Assembly (NCBI RefSeq): GCF_910592395.1
Contig: NC_088322.1
Location: forward strand, 8,489,431 to 8,553,430
Origin: Lineus longissimus
Taxonomy: Eukaryota > Nemertea > Pilidiophora > Heteronemertea > Lineidae
Reading direction: 5' to 3'
Length of the DNA stretch: 64,000 bases
Of the stretch, positions 11,301 to 22,400 are shown piece by piece; positions within the stretch are counted from its first letter, which is position 1, and each line of letters opens with the position of its first letter. The notes under the pieces are model-generated. The model worked only from the letters and a program-made list of their open reading frames with translations, did no database searches and was not told the origin of the DNA. A program made the position numbers and the translations under genes.

Positions 11301-14300
11301 AGTGTCTCTCTGAGAGTCCGCATTAATTCTTTCTTTACAGCTCTGTTGATCAGTCTCCCCCCAAAATACATCACTGAACGTTGCTTTATTTGTTTCATTC
11401 AACCCCCACCCCATGTCTCATCGGAGGACGTTCCCCAGTGGAGTGTCTCTCCGAATCAATCCTTTCATCACAATTCTGTTTATCTACCCCTTTCCTTCAG
11501 CCGCATGTCTCTCGAAGGCAATGGTGTTGCATCAAACTGAAATGGAACGAAAATAGATCAAAAACAAAAATGAACAATGTCGCTTTATTTGTTAAAGAGC
11601 CCCGGCTGTAGCCCTCGGTTCAACCCCCACCTCATGTCTCAATGGAGGATGTTCCCCAGTGGAGTGTCTCTCCGAATCAATTCTTTCTTTGCAGTTCTGT
11701 CTACCCCAACCCGTCCATCTCTGGCTGCATGTCGCTTTATTTGTTCTTATGAAATTTTAGCCCTCTGTTGAGGGCCCATTCTTCCCTCATTCCAAGACTC
11801 CATTCTTCCCTCCAAAACAGCACTTACACTGTCTTTGTGATTTTTCCAATCCAGAATACTTTATTCTGGAATCATGGAGAATGAAATCATGAATGCACTG
11901 GATGTATATCTGTTTCCTATCGGTTTAGGGATCATTCAACATTTCCACAAGAAAACAGAGAAAGTACACTTTTCTCAGACCCCTTTCATCTCACAAAAGA
12001 GTACTCAACCTTGTCTTTGTGATGTTTCCAATTTCTTGATTGAATGCTTGATTGAATGCTTTGATTGAATGCTTTGCATGCATTTCCCTTTCCTATTTGT
12101 TTAGGGGTCATTCAACATTTTCAAATGAGTATTGAGAGTACATTTCCTCAGACCCGCCCCCTCCCCCTTCCTCCCAAAGTACTGTATCAAAGGTTGATTT
12201 CTAAATGAACATTCTCACTTATGTACCGGGATTTGAACAGTGACTGTGCACATCTGCCCCAAGTGTAACCTTACATGTAGTACACTCATGTGATAATGTT
12301 GAAAATGTTGAACTGCCCCTAGGGGAAACATGGTTGGGTATTATCGTATCACTAAATGTCTGACATAAATGTCTTCTTCGCATGAATTTCAAATTTTGCA
12401 TGAGTGTTTTAAATTCGATAACTTGTGGGAGACATTTGATTGTAATAGTGAAGCTAATCGGCTGCATGTTGTAACCTGGACAAAATGCTCAGTGGAGGAC
12501 TCTGATGTTGTATTGACATAATAAATAGCACTTCCAATTTCAGCAAATATTTTCCAATGTCAGTCTTTTTGTCCCTCACAACCTGCATCAATGTTGGCAA
12601 ATTAATATTACCTCCACTAGAAATTCCAGGTATTACAATAAAGTAGTTTTAAGTTTGCATATGATATTATTTTTAATTAATGTTAAAAAGTTAATATTTA
12701 AAACTAAATGGAATATGTAATATGTAGGCTTCACGACCACGTGTATATACACATGAATCCACTTTTTGGACAATAATGGCACAACCTCCCTATTAAGGAC
12801 ACCTCTACATTACGCACAACAACGCCCAGTCCCATGGGTGTCCGCTGTAGAGAGGTAGTACTGTACATGTAAATAGAATAATGAGATGTTAGCTTTAGTT
12901 TGCAGTTTCTATTAGATCCAGGTACTTTTTCAACTGATTTCTGATGCAATACGTTTATTTACATGTCATTTTCAGTTCGAACCACACGAGTCTGAACAAG
13001 GACCGCATCATGTTAGAGAAGGAGATCTTCTCACCGTTGGCCGGGACGGGATTGTTGTTCGTGTATCACACGGATAGGTTCTGGAGTCAGATCAAGTCAG
13101 CCGGGTGAGATTATCAAGCAACTAACGCAAACTGTGAAATGTCCACAAAGCTAAAAGTTGGGAAGTTGACCGACTTGACTGAACCCCTGTTCCTCCGAGT
13201 GGAGCACAGGTCGCCGACAAGATTTTTTCACTTCCTCCTATCCTGGGCAGTCGAGTTCTCTCAACTTTGGTTCCTCTATCCCTCTCGTCCCAGCCTCGTG
13301 TTCTGTCCATGTGGTACTTGGCCTGCCTGGACGCCGCTTGCCTAGCGGATTCCACCCGAGTGCATGCCTCAGGTGATGTTTTTCCTAGGCTTTCTCCGGG
13401 CATGGTAGAGCCAGTTCCACTTCCTTCACTGGTCTTGCAGTTCTATCTGATCCTGATTTCTTCTCTCCCACACATGCTGATGATTCTGTCGGCAAATTTG
13501 CTCATTTTCAATTGGTGGTAATCGGGACCCTAATGCAAGAGGAAAAAAATTGATTAGTCTACTGTGTAGTAAGGATGACTTTTGCCTTTCTAATATGTGA
13601 TTTTGTTGTTGTTGTTGGGATCATAATCAGTCGTTATAGTAAACAATGGTTGTAACATTTCAGTGCTGCTATCTATGCTAATCGTCACTACCTGGCAATT
13701 TACCATGAGAAGCATCCAGATCGACTCGCCAAGAATGTCGAGGGCAGACCTAAGATTATAGGTGATGTGTTCATCCATGAGACAGCTACCGTCCATCCTA
13801 CAGCTGTGGTAAGTTAGACCTAAGATTATAGGTGATGTGTTCACCCATGAGACAGCTACCGCCATCCTACATCTGTGGTAAGTTATACCTAAGGTCATAG
13901 GTGATGTGTTCATCCATGAGACAGCTACCGCCATCCTACATCTGTGGTAAGTTATACCTAAAGTCATAGGTGATGTGTTCATCCCCGACACAGACGCCGT
14001 CGATTAGTCTTTTGACGATCAAGTCAACCAGAATGCAGAATTCACTTCAAGAGGAAGCACAAGACAAAATAGACTGCTGATACTACCTGTGTAGTGCTTT
14101 AATCTTTGCTTCCTTTTCTAGCTCGGGCCTAACGTCACCGTCGGCAAGAATGTCAATATTGGCCCTGGAGTCCGCATCCGCGAGTCCATGATCCTTGAAG
14201 GTGCCACCCTGAAGGACCACTGCTGTATTCTCCACAGTATCGTTGGCTGGAATTGTATCGTTGGGGCGTGGACGAGGATCGAGGGAACGCCGAATGACCC

Positions 14301-14931
14301 AAACCCGAACAAACCGTTTGCTAAACTCGAGACAAATCCACTGTTCAATCATGATGGCCGCCTGAATCCTTCCATTACAGTTATAGGTAAGTGAGAATGT
14401 CGCTCACTCATGTCTTAATAGGCCCTATGGTGGTCTTAAAGTTGGATGTCTTCACTTGATCTTCTGTGGCACCCAAAATGCAACTTAAAACCTTTGTGGG
14501 GCAGGATTTAAAAAAATTCCATCAGGCCCAAATCTATACGAGTGGGGGAAATAAAATAAAATACATGCTTATTTTTTATCAATTTCAGTCTCGGATCATA
14601 CAAGGGGACCCAAAAATTGGTTGAAATTGGTCGTCGGGAAATATATTCTTTCATTTCTCTCTATCTTATGGTTGGGGGAGAAAAAAGTGTCAAGAAGGGT
14701 CGTCGGGACTCTTATTTTTTTTTTTCCACATTCTGGAAAATGACCCCAGGGGGATTCGTAATCCAACAAATAAAAAAAGCCTTATAAGGGCTATGTTCAC
14801 TTCTCCTGATTTACTTGTTCTCTCTTTCAGGATCTGATGTACAAATTCCAAGTGAAGTCGTGGTGCTGAACTCGATCGTGCTGCCGAACAAGGATCTCCT
14901 TCGAAGCACCAAGAACCAGATCATTTTGTAA
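5398..14931 (+). CDS. GMPPA: GMPPA: mannose-1-phosphate guanylyltransferase regulatory (alpha) subunit
   Basis: Coding exons: 5398-5437, 6481-6578, 6930-7033, 7570-7762, 8340-8530, 12976-13104, 13664-13808, 14122-14386, 14831-14931. All junctions are GT..AG and in phase, giving 421 aa (human about 420). In animals GMPPA partners GMPPB, the enzyme that makes GDP-mannose in the cytosol, and senses GDP-mannose for feedback control. The N-terminal nucleotidyltransferase fold opens [20 protein letters not shown]; the PQK insertion in the GG..GTR loop is typical of alpha rather than beta subunits. Further landmarks are [34 protein letters not shown] and WSQIKSAG. A left-handed beta-helix follows ([19 protein letters not shown]), then the alpha-specific loop [13 protein letters not shown], ending KNQIIL. 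The ATG fits the family start. Intron 5 is long (4.4 kb) and repeat-filled. A MITE abuts exon 3, and the exon 7 end is tandemly copied in intron 7. Identification is very secure. Confidence 0.97.
6737..6910. mobile_element. MITE family A, copy 1 (in GMPPA intron 2)
   Basis: The block is built of 'gtccttaatagagaggtgtcc' phrases and ends in agaggttctactgta, the inverted form of the tacagtagaacctct start seen in copies at 31327 and 33518. Such TACAGTAGAACCTC ends with TA targets are typical of pogo/Tigger-like non-autonomous elements (family attribution from memory). The right end lies about 20 nt before the exon 3 acceptor at 6929. Confidence 0.75.
8625..8730. repeat. Short minisatellite in GMPPA intron 5
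   Basis: The phrase 'cactggtgtccatctcgtacactgat' and close variants occurs about four times in succession with a roughly 30-bp unit. No function is apparent. Confidence 0.7.
10451..10820. mobile_element. About 370-bp inverted-repeat element in GMPPA intron 5 (family D)
   Basis: TCCTCGTGAATACCGGTA at 10459-10476 returns as its exact reverse complement at 10797-10814. The inner left part (ctttctgcactataaaagtagg, then tggtcccacctttat) has a reverse-complement relative at 24178-24306. The element is non-coding, and the two copies show a dispersed family. Confidence 0.65.
11050..11170. repeat. 44-bp tandem repeat, three units
   Basis: The string 'tgcattgttcacaattttaaag' followed by 'tctcggtccgacc' repeats at 11052, 11096 and 11140, an exact 44-bp period with few substitutions. 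Confidence 0.8.
11265..11760. repeat. Degenerate long tandem repeat in GMPPA intron 5
   Basis: Three units each begin near 'ggaggatgttccccagtgg' (about 11280, 11423, 11643), continue with 'gtgtctctccgaatcaat' and are separated by 'cgctttatttgtt'. Unit lengths are unequal (about 145 and 220 bp). Open frames of about 110 codons across it on the + strand are repeat by-products. Confidence 0.65.
12764..12868. mobile_element. MITE family A, short copy 2 (in GMPPA intron 5)
   Basis: The segment 'acaacctccctattaaggacacctct' through 'ctgtagagaggtagtactgtac' matches both ends of family A with a shortened, diverged middle. The inverted ends are still recognisable. It lies about 110 bp before GMPPA exon 6. 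Confidence 0.6.
13747..14001. repeat. Tandem copies of the GMPPA exon 7 end with its splice donor
   Basis: The last about 60 bp of exon 7 and the following gtaagtta are repeated with a 69-70 bp period at about 13817, 13887 and 13956; the last copy is partial. Copies 2 and 3 have lost one base in the 'accgtccatcc' stretch and so differ in frame. Three strong donors therefore lie in a row, at 13809 and about 13879 and 13948. Only the first keeps the frame: reading past it meets TAG within three codons (GTG GTA AGT TAG). Confidence 0.85.
14608..14790. repeat. Dispersed repeat family S, copy 1 (GMPPA intron 8)
   Basis: It begins 'aaaaattggttgaaattgg', contains 'catttctctctat' and ends with 'gggattcgtaatccaac' and an A/T-rich aaataaaaaaa tail. 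A second copy sits in NOP58 intron 7 at about 41922-42092 in the same orientation with the same ends. A defined start plus an A-rich tail would suit a SINE-type element, but no tRNA-like head with A and B boxes was recognised. Confidence 0.6.
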
Positions 14932-15719
14932 AACATTTTCCGCTGGTTTTTTGCTGCATCTTCAAACGATGGAAATTTTCATTACCAAGCATCATGCTTT
15001 ATACCAATATCTCATTCAGAGACAGCTGAATTAGAAAATGTTTGACACTGTGTGAATGAAGAAGTTGTTTCCAAAATATGGTTTATGCCACATGTGAAAT
15101 TTCCGAGTTGGCTCAGCTATTGTGTTTTAACTTTTAGCGCAAGCTTTTATACTTTCGGTAGTGTGTAGCTAGCTAAAGGTATACCCGGCTTTGTGGGTAT
15201 GGGGATGTTGGCTTTGTGCATGTATCTGGTTTTCCCTTCCATGCCTTGTCCAAGTTAAAAGCGGCACGTTTACTTGTAGATGTAGGTCTCGGAGAGAAAT
15301 GAAGTAATCCTCTGTATTCACTGACCTCTCTAAGTGGACTTGGGGTCACGGTTGTACTGAAACACTAATAGAATAATGATAGGCATCTTGACCCTCAAGT
15401 TTTGGATCTACTCCACCGACCAGGACTCCGTTACACCATGAGGGGAGGTTATGGACGGAGTACCCCTGATGGTTCAGAATGAATGATAGGGAATTTGTAC
15501 TTAATGTATCAAGTCTGTGTCGAGGTGCCTTCTCAAATTCATTGATGCCACTATACTGGTTTGGGTTCTCCCAATGCTGTCAACTTCTTTCCCAAAATTC
15601 TGTCAGTTTTCAGTCAAAGGTGGTTTGTGTGGCATCAGTGAAATTTAGGATGGTCCCTTATACTTTGTTTGTCGAGAAAATATTTGGAAACTTGTACAAT
15701 AAGAGTAATATAATGTATT

Positions 15720-15725
15720 AATAAA
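15720..15725 (+). terminator. Poly(A) signal, probably GMPPA
   Basis: AATAAA lies about 790 bp after the GMPPA stop, in a run of 'gtattaataaataatc'. No earlier canonical hexamer was noticed between 14932 and here, so it is the likely end of the GMPPA 3'UTR. Confidence 0.45.
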
Positions 15726-15769
15726 TAATCTTTCTTACAAAAATTTTGTTGGCTGTCTTAGTATTGGTG

Positions 15770-16215
15770 TTGATTTTTGATGTAAACTGGTTGTGATGCT
15801 GTCCACGCTGATCCTATTGTGTGGACTGATTGTGACATAGGTGACGATCGGATCCTCTTTTGAACTGGTTGCAACATTGTCCTCCCTGATTCCAAATTTT
15901 GTACTGGTTGTGACATCGTCCTCCCTGATCCTATTGTGTTTTCCTGGTTGTAGCATTGTCCTTCTGATTCTAAAGTGTAAGTTGTCCCCCTTGAACTTAT
16001 GTTTTGACTGGTTGTGATATTGTCCTCCCCGATTCTAAAAGTATACGTGGTTGTGACATTATCCACCCTGGTGAACTGACTGTGACATTGTCAACCATGA
16101 TTCTAAGTGTGTTATGATGTTGTCCACACTAATCCTACTGTGTTGAATGGCTTCGACCTGATCCTACTGTGTGCACCCTGATTCTAAAACTATAAACTGG
16201 TTGTGACATTGTCCT
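15770..16215. repeat. Degenerate minisatellite downstream of GMPPA
   Basis: The phrases 'ctggttgtgacattgtcc' and 'ccctgattctactgtgt' recur about eight times with 45-60 bp spacing. Reverse-strand open frames of about 100 codons are produced by this periodicity and are not genes. Confidence 0.75.
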
Positions 16216-16399
16216 ACTCAACCAGAGAGCGAGCATCAGTGGGTCTTCCGTGGACCAGGTTCAACCCCAACTGGAGAACCATAACCACCTTTGCCGTGGC
16301 TCAAGTTGTTGTTTATTAATTCTGCCCCTTATTAACTTCCAGTAAGCCACGAATTCTTGCAGTTTGGGAAAGCTTTCCTAAAGATAGAAAGGTCCTGGT

Positions 16400-16700
16400 T
16401 CTGTCGGAGGTACAATGACCATATGGGTACATCCTGAAGGTACATGAGTTGTCTCAATGGACCTTAATGATGCCGTCCCAGGTACAATAGGTACCTGGGG
16501 TACTTGAGCTGCCAGGTAGGGTCATTGGGCCTGAGCACAGTGAGACTGACACACTACCAGAGGTAGAGGGGTGCTGATGCTGTCCTTGGGTACATGAGGT
16601 TCCTAAGGTACATGAGTTGTCAAGTAGAGTGGGCCTTTTACATGTACCGGTGCATGGAATTGCTACCAAAGGCTGAAATTTCCAAAACTTGTCCCAGGTT
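16400..16700. repeat. Satellite-flank repeat P (left edge of array 1)
   Basis: Phrases of 'ggtacatgagttgtc', 'gggcctgagcacagtgag' and 'accagaggtagaggggtgctgatgctgtcc' recur with a unit of roughly 110-150 bp. The same sequence is present, reverse-complemented, at 50640-50930, immediately after the second 45-bp satellite array. Confidence 0.65.
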
Positions 16701-16999
16701 CATGGGCTGAATCAAGTGCATCTCGGAGGTCAAGAAGTTGTCTCAGTGACCAGTAGCTTGGGTCCAGATGCTGTCCAAAGTACACGAGAAACCTCATGAG
16801 TTACTTCAAGAAGGCTACTTTAAATGCCAAGTAGGGAACATATGGGTCTGTCTTCAAGAGTACAGAGGGATGGTCCGGACGACATTCAGATCTCACTGTC
16901 TTCTGTCTTTCCCAACTTCTGACTGGTGTGACAGGAAATAGCCCCTGACCTTTACAACTTGAAGCTGGTGTACGCGCAGAAGGCATATTCATCTGTCTT

Positions 17000-19480
17000 T
17001 CATAGTATGGCTAGTGTAGCAGGATGAATAGGTCTATAAAAGACTTAGTTACGGAGCCGATGTATGGGATATAGGGGACTATTCCTCATGTTACACCAAC
17101 TATAGGTTGTGAAAGACAAAGACCAATTCCTCCTGCTTCACCAGCCATAGTCTGTAAAAGAAAGATGACTATTACTAACAAAAGTTTGTGAAAGACAAGG
17201 GACTATTCTTCCTTCTACATCAGTCACTGGCCATGAAAGGCTGGCGTCTATTCCTCCTTCTACACCAGCAATAGATTGTGAAAGACTTGTGTCTTATTCT
17301 CCAGCTACACTCTCCACGAGTTGTGAAACACAGGGGACTTTTCCTCCTGTTACACAAGCCAAAGGCTATAAAAGACAGGAGACCACTATCAACTACATTT
17401 ACAATAAGGTGTGCAAGTGCAGGCAAAAAAGAATTTGAAAAACGTGCAAGGTATACAAACTGATTTTACACTATGTTAGATGAATCTACAGGACTATAAA
17501 AGACTTAGTTACAGAAGCAATGTATGGGATATAGGGGACTATTTCTCCTGTTACACCAACTAGAGGTTGCGAAAGACAGGACGCTCTTCCTCCTGGTGCA
17601 CTAGCAACAAGCTACAAAAGACTGAGGACAATTCCTTCTGTTTCACCAGCTACAGGTTGTAAAAGACAAGGACCTATTCCCCCTGCAACACCAGCCATTC
17701 TCTGTGAAATAAATGAGACTATTCCTCCCGCCACACCAGCCGAAGGCTGTTAAAGACAGCAGACTATTCCACGTGTTACATGTACTAGCAACAGGTTGTG
17801 AAAGACAAGGGACTGTTCTTCCTGCTACACCAGTCACAGGCAATGAAAGACAAGGGACTATTCCTCCTGCTATACAAACTACAGGTTGTGAAATACAAGG
17901 ACTTATTCCTCCTGCTTCACCAGCCACAGCCGGTAAAAGAAAGATGACTATTACTAACTAAAGGTTGAGAAAGACAAGGGACTATTCTTCCTGCTACAGC
18001 ACTCACAGGCTCTGAAAGACAGGGAACTATTCCTCCTGCTATACAAACTTCAGGTTGTAACAGACAAAGGACTATTCTTCCTGCTACACCAGTCACAGGC
18101 CATGAAAGGTTGGCGTCTATTTCTCCTGCTACACCAGCAATAGATTGTGAAAGACATGTGTCTAGTTCTCCAGCTACACTCTCCACGAGTTGTGAAACAC
18201 AGGAGACTATTCTTCCTGTTACACCAGCCAAAGGCTATAAAAGACAAGAGACTACTACCAACGACATTTACAATATGGTGTGCAAGTGCAGGCAAAAAAG
18301 AATTTGAAAAACGTGCAACGTATAGAAACTAATTATACACTATGTTAGATGAATCTACAGGACTATAAAATACTTAGATACAGAAGCAATGTATGGGATA
18401 TAGGGGACCATTTCTCCTGTTACACCAACTAGATGTTGCAAAAGACAGGACACTCTTCTTCCTGGTGCACAGGCAACAAGCTACAAAAGACTGATGACAA
18501 TTCCTTCTGTTTCACCAGCTACAGGTTGTAAAAGACAAGGACCTATTCCTCCTGCAACACCAGCCATTCTCTGTGAAATAAATGAGACTATTCCTCCCGA
18601 TACACCAGCCGAAGGCTGTTAAAGACAGCAGACTATTCCTCGTGTTACATGTACTAGCAACAGGGTGTGAAAGACAAGGGACTATTATTCCTGCTACAAC
18701 AGTCACAGGCAATGAAAGATAGGGGACTATTCCTCCTGCTATACAAACTACAGGTTGTGAAAGACATATCATTCGATCTCGCTACACTTACAACAGGTTG
18801 TGAAACACAAGGGACTATTCCTCCTGTTGCACCAGTCACAGGCTATAAAAGACAGGACACTACTACCTACCACATTTACAATAAGGTTTGCAAGTGCAGG
18901 CAAAAAAGAATTTGAAAAACGTGCAACGTATACAAGCTGATTCTACACTATGTTAGATGAATCTACAGGACTATAAAAGACTTAGTTACGGAAGCGATGT
19001 ATGGGATATAACGGACTATTTCTCCTGTTACACCAACTAGAGGTTGAAAAAGACAGGATACACATTCTCTTGTTACTATGAAAGACAGCAGACTATTCAT
19101 CGATCGTGCTGCACTAACTACCGGCTGTGAAAGACAAGGGACTACTGTTCTTCCTGTTACAGCTGTCACAGGCTATGAAAGACAGGGAACTATTCCTCCT
19201 GCTATACCATTTTCAGGTTGTGACAGACAAAGGACTATTCTTCCTGTTACACCAGCCACAGCCTGTAAGAGACAGAAAACTGCTACCAACTACATTTACA
19301 ATAAGTTGTGCAAGTGCAGGCAAAAAATAATTTGGAAAACGTGCAAGGTATACAAATGGATTAAACACTGTTAGATGAATCTACAGGACAATAAAAGGCA
19401 TAGTTACTGTGGCGATGTATGTGATATAGGGGACTATTCCTCATGTTACACCAACTACAGGTTGTGAAAGACGAGGACCT
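17000..19480 (+). repeat. 45-bp satellite, array 1, forward arm
   Basis: The monomer is about 45 bp ('ggttgtgaaagacagggg' followed by 'actattcctcctgctacacc' and 'agccaca'), repeated with about 10-25% divergence. Higher-order punctuation blocks interrupt it: 'gatgaatctacagg' plus 'aaagacttagttac' plus 'atgtatgggatatagg' near 17023, 17479, 18347, 18957 and 19373, each preceded by 'gtgcaagtgcaggcaaaaaa'. Because 45 is a multiple of three, long open frames appear on both strands; they carry only the repeat peptide. Confidence 0.9.
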
Positions 19481-22400
19481 ATCCCTCAAATTCTTTTTTA
19501 CCTGCACTTGCATACCCTATTGTAAATGTGGTTGGTAGTAGTCTCCTGTCTTTTATAGCCTTTGGCTGGTGTAACGGGAAGAAGAGTCCCCTGTGTTTCA
19601 CAACTCGTGGAGAGTGTAGCTGGAGAACTAGAGACTTGTCTTTCACAATCTATTGCTGGTGTAGCAGGAGAAATAGACGCCAGCCTTTCATGGTCAGTGA
19701 CTGGTGTAGAAGGAAGAATAGTCCTTTGTCGGTCATAACCTGAAGTTGGTATAGCAGGAGGAGTAGTTCCCTGTCTTTCATAGCCTGTGAGTGCTGTAGC
19801 AGGAAGAATAGCCCCTTGTCTTTCACAACCTTTAGTTAGTAATAGTCATCTTTCTTTGACAAGCTGTGGCTGGTGAAGTAGGGGGAATAGGTCCTTGTCT
19901 TTCACAACCTGTAGTTTATATAGCAGGAGGAATTGTCCCCTGTCTTTCATTGCCTGTGACTGGTGCAGCAGGAAGAACAGTCCCTTGTCTTTCACAACCT
20001 GTTGCAAGTGTAGCACGATCGATGAATAGTCTGCTGTCCTCTACAGCCTGTAGCTGGATTAGCTGGAGGAAAAGTCCCCTGCCTTTTATAACCTGTTGCT
20101 GGTGTTCAGGTGGAATTGTTCCCCCGTCTTTCACAGCCTGTGGCTGGTGTATATAGCAAGAGGAATAGTCTCCTGTCTTTCATTGTGTTTGACAGGTGTA
20201 GCAGGAGGAATAGTCTCATTTATTTCACAGAGTATGGCTAGTGTTGCAGGCGGAATAGGTCCTTCTGTTTTACAACCTGTAGCTGGTGAAACAGAAGGAA
20301 TTGTCCTCAGTTTTTTGTAGCTTGTTGCCTGTGCACCAGGAGGAAGAGTGTCCTGTCTTTCGCAACCTCTAGTTGGTGTAACAGGAGAAATAGTCCCCTA
20401 TATCCCATACATTGCTTCTGTAACTAAGTCTTTTATAGTCCTGTAGATTCATCTAACATAGTGTATAATCAGTTTGTATACGTTGTACGTTTTTCAAATT
20501 CTTTTTGCCTGCACTTGCACACCTTATTGTAAATGTCGTTGGTAGTGGTCTTCTGTCTTTTATAGCCCTTGGCTGGTGTAACAGGAAGAATAGTCCCCTG
20601 TGTTTCACAACTCGTGGAGAGTGTAGCTGGAGAATTAGACACATGTCTTTCACAATCTATTGCTGGTGTAGCAGGAGGAATAGACGCCAGCCTTTCATGG
20701 CCAATGACTGGTGTAGCAGGAAGAACAGTCCTTTGTCTTTCACAGCCTGTTGCTAGTACATGTAACACGAGGAATAGTCCGCTGTCTTTAACAGCCTTCG
20801 CCTGGTGTAGCGGGAGGAAAAGTCTCATTGATTTCACAGAGAATAGCTGGTGTTGCAGGAGGAGTAGGTCCTTGTCTTTTACAACCTGTAGCTGGTGAAA
20901 CAGAAGGAATTGTCCTCAGTCTTTTGTAGCTTGTTGCCTGTGCACCAGGAAGAAGAGTGTCCTTTCTTTCGCAACCTCTAGTTGGTGTAACAGGAGAAAT
21001 AGTCACCTATATCCCATACATTGCTTCTGTAACTAAGTCTTTGATAGTCCTGTAGATTCATCTAACATAGTGTATAATCAGTTTGTATAAGTTGCACGTT
21101 TTTCAAATTCTTTTTTGCCTGCACTTGCACACCTTATTGTAAATGTCGTTGGGAGTAGTCTTCTCTTTTATAGCCTGTGGCTGGTGTAACAGGAGGAATA
21201 GTCCCCTGTGTTTCACAACTCGTGGAGAGTGTAGCTGGAGAACTAGACACATGTCTTTCACAATCTATTACTGGTGTAGCAGGAGAAATAGACGCCAGCC
21301 TTTCATGGCCAGTGACTGGTGTAGAAGGAAGAAAAGTCCTTTGTCGGTCATAACCTGAAGTTGGTATAGCAGGAGGAGTAGTTCCCTGTCTTTCATAGCC
21401 TGTGAGTGCTGTAGCAGGAAGAATAGTCCCTTGTCTTTCACAACCTTTAGTTAGTAATAGTCATCTTTCTTTGACATGCTGTTGCTGGTGAAGCAGGGGG
21501 AATAGGTCATTGTCTTTCACAACCTGTAGTTTATATAGCAGGAGGAATTGTCCCCTGTCGTTCATTGCCTGTGACTGGTGTAGCAGGAAGAACAGTCCCT
21601 TGTCTTTCACAACCTGTAGTAAGTGTAGCACGATCGATAAATAGTCTGCTGTCCTTCACAGCCTGTAGCTCATTTAGCTGGAGGAAAAGTCCCCTGCCTT
21701 TTATAACCTGTTGCTGGTGTTCAGGTGGAATCGTTCCCCCGTCTTTCACAGCCTGTGGCTGGTGTATATAGCAAGAGGAATAGTCTCCTGTCTTTCATTG
21801 TGTTTGACAGGTGTAGCAGGAGGAATAGTCTCAGTTATATATTACAGAGTATGGCTAGTGTTGCAGGCGGAATAGGTCCTTCTCTTTTACAACCTGTAGC
21901 TGGTGAAACAGAAGGAATTGTCCACAGTTTTTTGTAGCTTGTTGCCTGTGCACCAGGAGGAAGAGTGTCCTGTCTTTCGAACCTCTAGTTGGTGTAACAG
22001 GAGAAATAGTCCCCTATATCCCATACATTGCTTCTGTAACTAAGTCTTTTATAGTCCTGTAGATTCATCTAAAATAGTGTATAATCAGTTTGTATACGTT
22101 GTACGTTTTTCAAATTCTTTTTGCCTGCACTTGCACACCTTATTGTAAATGTCGTTGGTAGTGGTCTTCTGTCTTTGATAGCCCTTGGCTGGTGTAACAG
22201 GAAGAATAGTCCCCTGTGTTTCACAACTCGTGGAGAGTGTAGCTGGAGAATTAGACATATGTCTTTCACAATCTATTGCTGTAGCAGGAGGAATAGACGC
22301 CAGCCTTTCATGGTCAATGACTGGTGTAGCAGGAAGAACAGTCCCTTGTCTTTCACAGCCTGTTGCTAGTACATGTAACACGAGGAATAGTCCGCTGTCT

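Noticed and set aside
13122-13521. Frames of 84-93 codons just after GMPPA exon 6
   Set aside because: They lie in GMPPA intron 6 beyond a strong GTGAGA donor. The exon 6 to exon 7 join gives the expected family sequence (WSQIKSAG then AAIYA), so they are not coding.
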